Below, in pieces: positions 5,875 to 8,063 of a DNA stretch of 8,063 nucleotides. The notes beneath the pieces are model-generated. The model was given only the letters and a program-made list of their open reading frames with translations. It ran no database searches and was not told where the DNA came from. The first letter of the stretch is position 1; each line of letters starts with the position of its first letter. A program made the position numbers and the translations under genes. The DNA is from Anaerolineaceae bacterium. GTDB lineage: Bacteria > Chloroflexota > Anaerolineae > JAAYZQ01. Location: NCBI GenBank assembly GCA_012514775.1, contig JAAYZQ010000265.1, positions 1 to 8,063 of the forward strand, read 5' to 3'.

Positions 5875-6981
5875 ATGATACCGATGGGTGACCTGCAACG
5901 GGAGTACAGCCGCCTCCGCCCTCAGATCGACGCGGCCATCGACCGGGTACTCCGCCGGGGATGGTTCGTCCTGGGCGAGGAGGTAGAGGCGTTCGAGGCC
6001 GAGTGGGCGGCCTACTGCGGCACGGCCCACGCCGTGGGCGTGGGCAACGGCACCGACGCCCTGCACCTGGCACTGCGGGCCGCGGGCATCGGGCCCGGCG
6101 ACGAGGTCATCATCCCGGCGCTGACGGCCACCTTCACGGCCCTGGGCGTCTCGCTGTCGGGCGCCAGCCCCGTCGTGGCCGACGTGGACCCGGAGCGCTA
6201 CACCCTAGACCCCCAGGCCTTCGAGGCAGCCGTGAGCCCCCGGACGGCCGCCGTCATCCCGGTGCACCTCTATGGCTGCCCCGCCGACATGGAGGCCATC
6301 CTGGACATCGCCCGGCGCCACGACCTGTTTGTCCTGGAAGACGCCGCCCAGGCCCACGGCGCCCGTTACCGAGGCACACGGGTGGGCGCCCTGGGCGACG
6401 CCGCAGCCTTTAGCTTCTATCCCAGCAAGAACCTGGGCGCCTACGGCGACGCCGGCGCCGTGACCACCAACGACGCCGGCCTGGCCGACAGGGTGCGAAT
6501 GCTGCGCCACGGCGGGCAGCGGACCACCTACCAGCACGAGATCCTGGGGGCCAACAGCCGCCTGGACGAGATCCAGGCAGCCATCCTGCGGGCCAAGCTG
6601 CCCCACCTGGAAGCCTGGAACCGGCGCCGCCGGAGCCTGGCGGCGCGCTACGATACCCGTCTGCCGGCCGGCGGCGAACTGACCCTGCCCTCGACTCCCG
6701 AAGAGGTGGAGCACGCCTACCACCTGTACGTTGTCCGCACCGGGATGCGCGATGCTTTGCGCGGCTACCTGGACGGGGCAGGCGTGAGCACTTCTATCCA
6801 TTATCCCCGGCCGGTCCACCAGCAGCCGGCCTACGCCGGCCTGGGCGCGGCCCCGGGTTGCTGTCCGGCGGCCGAAGGGGTGGTGAACGAAATCCTGTCG
6901 CTGCCCATCTTTCCCCAGCTAAGCGCCAGGGAGGTGGAACAGGTGTGCGGCCTCGTGCGCTTTTTCTATGCCATCCGCTGA
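5875..6981 (+). CDS. DegT/DnrJ/EryC1/StrS family PLP-dependent sugar aminotransferase
   Basis: This 368-residue fold-type I aminotransferase transfers an amino group, usually from glutamate, to a keto nucleotide sugar. The family pattern is complete: [11 protein letters not shown] at the start, [19 protein letters not shown] (28-46), [13 protein letters not shown] (57-69) binding the cofactor phosphate, EDAAQAHGA (155-163) with Asp156 contacting the PLP ring, [16 protein letters not shown] (179-194) with Lys185 as Schiff-base lysine, and [14 protein letters not shown] (225-238). Length is normal. An in-frame GTG at 5863 would add only four residues; ATG 5875 is preferred because GAGG (5865-5868) sits 6 nt before it and family members typically start MIP. 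It probably aminates a keto sugar made by a dehydratase, perhaps the preceding SDR. The exact product is not determinable. Confidence 0.94.
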   Translation: MIPMGDLQREYSRLRPQIDAAIDRVLRRGWFVLGEEVEAFEAEWAAYCGTAHAVGVGNGTDALHLALRAAGIGPGDEVIIPALTATFTALGVSLSGASPVVADVDPERYTLDPQAFEAAVSPRTAAVIPVHLYGCPADMEAILDIARRHDLFVLEDAAQAHGARYRGTRVGALGDAAAFSFYPSKNLGAYGDAGAVTTNDAGLADRVRMLRHGGQRTTYQHEILGANSRLDEIQAAILRAKLPHLEAWNRRRRSLAARYDTRLPAGGELTLPSTPEEVEHAYHLYVVRTGMRDALRGYLDGAGVSTSIHYPRPVHQQPAYAGLGAAPGCCPAAEGVVNEILSLPIFPQLSAREVEQVCGLVRFFYAIR

Positions 6982-7017
6982 TGGACGCCCGGCCGCCGTG
7001 CTGCTCGAGGGTGCGCG

Positions 7018-8063
7018 ATGAGCCCTGCCCGCACCTGGCGCGTCGCCCTACCCCTGCTCCTGGTCGTGCTGCTGGCCTTTGGGCTGCGGCTGTTCGCCAT
7101 TGACCGGCAAGACATCTGGGGAGACGAAGCCTTCAGTATCTGGCTCAGCAGCCAGCCTCTGGCCGAGGTCGTGGCCGGCGGCGCCGACACCCATCCGCCC
7201 TTCTACCCCTTCCTCCTGGCCATCTGGCTGCGCCTGGCCGGGTCCGGTCCCCTGGCGGCCCGCGCCCTGTCCGCTTATGCCGGCACACTCATCGTGCCCA
7301 CCGTCTATGTCCTGGCCCGGCGTCTCTTTGCGGCCTGCGGCGAGGATGCAAGGCGGGCGATTGCCCTCCTGGCCGCGCTGCTGGCCGCCCTGTCGCCGGC
7401 CCTGGTCTACTATGCCCAGGAGACGCGCATGTACGGCCTGGTAACGCTCCTGGCCGCGGCGTCGGTCTACTGGTCGCTGCGCTTCTACCGGGCGCCGCAC
7501 TCCACGGGCGCCGCCCTCGGCTGCTTCCTGTCGGGGCTGGCGGCCGTCTATACCCACTACTATGCCTTTTTCGTGCTCCTGGCCGAAAACCTGGTGCTGT
7601 TCCCGGCCCTGCTGCGGGCCCGGCGGTCGGGCGCCCGGCGCTGGCTGGCCGTGCACGGCGCCATGGCCATCGCCTACCTGCCCTGGATTGCTGTTCAGAC
7701 CGGGTTCCTCGAGGGCAAGGCCAGTGCACGATTTGCCGAATGGGGGGCCGCCGCCCTGCGCATCGCGTCGGAAACGCTGACTGCCTTTGCGGGCGGCCTG
7801 GCCTTGCAGCCGGACGCCGCCTGGGCCGTGGCCCTCCCCTTCCTGGTAGCCGTGGCCGCGGGCCTCTTCCTGGCGCTGCGGCCCGCCCTGGCCGCGGACC
7901 GGGGCGCGAGGGCGGTCGCCAGCCGGGTCGAAGGGCTGTTGCTGGCCTCCTACCTCCTGGTGCCCCTGGTCCTCGCCTGGGCCGTCGATCCCATCATGCC
8001 GTTTTTCTATGCCCGCTACCTGCTGCTCCTGGCCCCGGCCTTTTACCTGCTGGCCGCCCTGGG
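7018..8063 (+). CDS. GT39/ArnT-like polytopic glycosyltransferase, 3' end outside window
   Basis: The first 348 codons run without a stop to the window edge, so the gene is partial. The ATG at 7018 is the only sensible start: the same frame is closed by the aminotransferase stop (6979-6981), and GAGGGT (7007-7012) lies 5 nt before it. After a first membrane helix (residues 9-27) comes IWGDEAFSIW (33-42) with the Asp36-Glu37 pair that is catalytic in GT39/PMT and ArnT-type enzymes. THPPFYPFLLAIW (58-70) and SPALVYYAQETRMYGL (126-141) are also typical. Many hydrophobic segments follow, with a PIMPFFYARYLLLLAPAFY stretch near the end. Such enzymes take a sugar from polyprenyl phosphate and transfer it on the outer face of the membrane; the GT2 gene in the same operon could supply that donor. 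The acceptor is unknown. Confidence 0.9.
   Translation, partial: MSPARTWRVALPLLLVVLLAFGLRLFAIDRQDIWGDEAFSIWLSSQPLAEVVAGGADTHPPFYPFLLAIWLRLAGSGPLAARALSAYAGTLIVPTVYVLARRLFAACGEDARRAIALLAALLAALSPALVYYAQETRMYGLVTLLAAASVYWSLRFYRAPHSTGAALGCFLSGLAAVYTHYYAFFVLLAENLVLFPALLRARRSGARRWLAVHGAMAIAYLPWIAVQTGFLEGKASARFAEWGAAALRIASETLTAFAGGLALQPDAAWAVALPFLVAVAAGLFLALRPALAADRGARAVASRVEGLLLASYLLVPLVLAWAVDPIMPFFYARYLLLLAPAFYLLAAL

Overview
The window is GC-rich bacterial DNA and every gene I can support lies on the + strand. The gene types suggest a Gram-positive-like or Chloroflexota-type bacterium: a YflT-like stress protein with a glycine-rich core and aromatic repeats, a rhomboid with a short N-terminus, and an NAD-dependent epimerase with an NGINK active-site region. 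This assignment is inference from sequence style, not a phylogenetic result. No tRNA, rRNA, CRISPR array, transposase or phage gene was seen.

Layout. Positions 11-71 hold a GC-rich hairpin with a T-run that probably terminates a gene lying before the window. A first co-directional group follows. It contains a 574-residue stress-type protein (139-1863) with a YflT-like N-terminus, a glycine-zipper hydrophobic core and four gapless 75-residue repeats; a rhomboid intramembrane serine protease (1978-2655); and a YihY/BrkB-family membrane protein with an extra C-terminal tail and membrane segment (2712-3851). All three concern the cell envelope or stress. A strong hairpin without a T-run sits between the first two genes. 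A Rho-independent terminator (3895-3921) closes the group.

A near-ideal housekeeping promoter (TTGACG, 17 bp, TATAAT with an upstream TG) at 3934-3962 starts a second, tightly packed operon for surface-glycan or glycolipid synthesis. Its genes are a GT2 glycosyltransferase (3997-4749), an SDR-type nucleotide-sugar epimerase/dehydratase (4739-5791, overlapping the previous gene by 11 nt), a DegT/DnrJ/EryC1/StrS sugar aminotransferase (5875-6981) and the first 348 codons of a GT39/ArnT-like polytopic glycosyltransferase (7018 to the window end, truncated by the edge). A plausible reading is that the SDR and the aminotransferase build an amino sugar, the GT2 enzyme loads a sugar onto polyprenyl phosphate, and the GT39-like enzyme transfers it outside the membrane. 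The exact sugar cannot be read from the sequence.

The least conventional items are the four-repeat stress protein and the SDR, where Asn occupies the usual catalytic Tyr position. I do not see a clearly new multi-gene system; most genes belong to well-known families.
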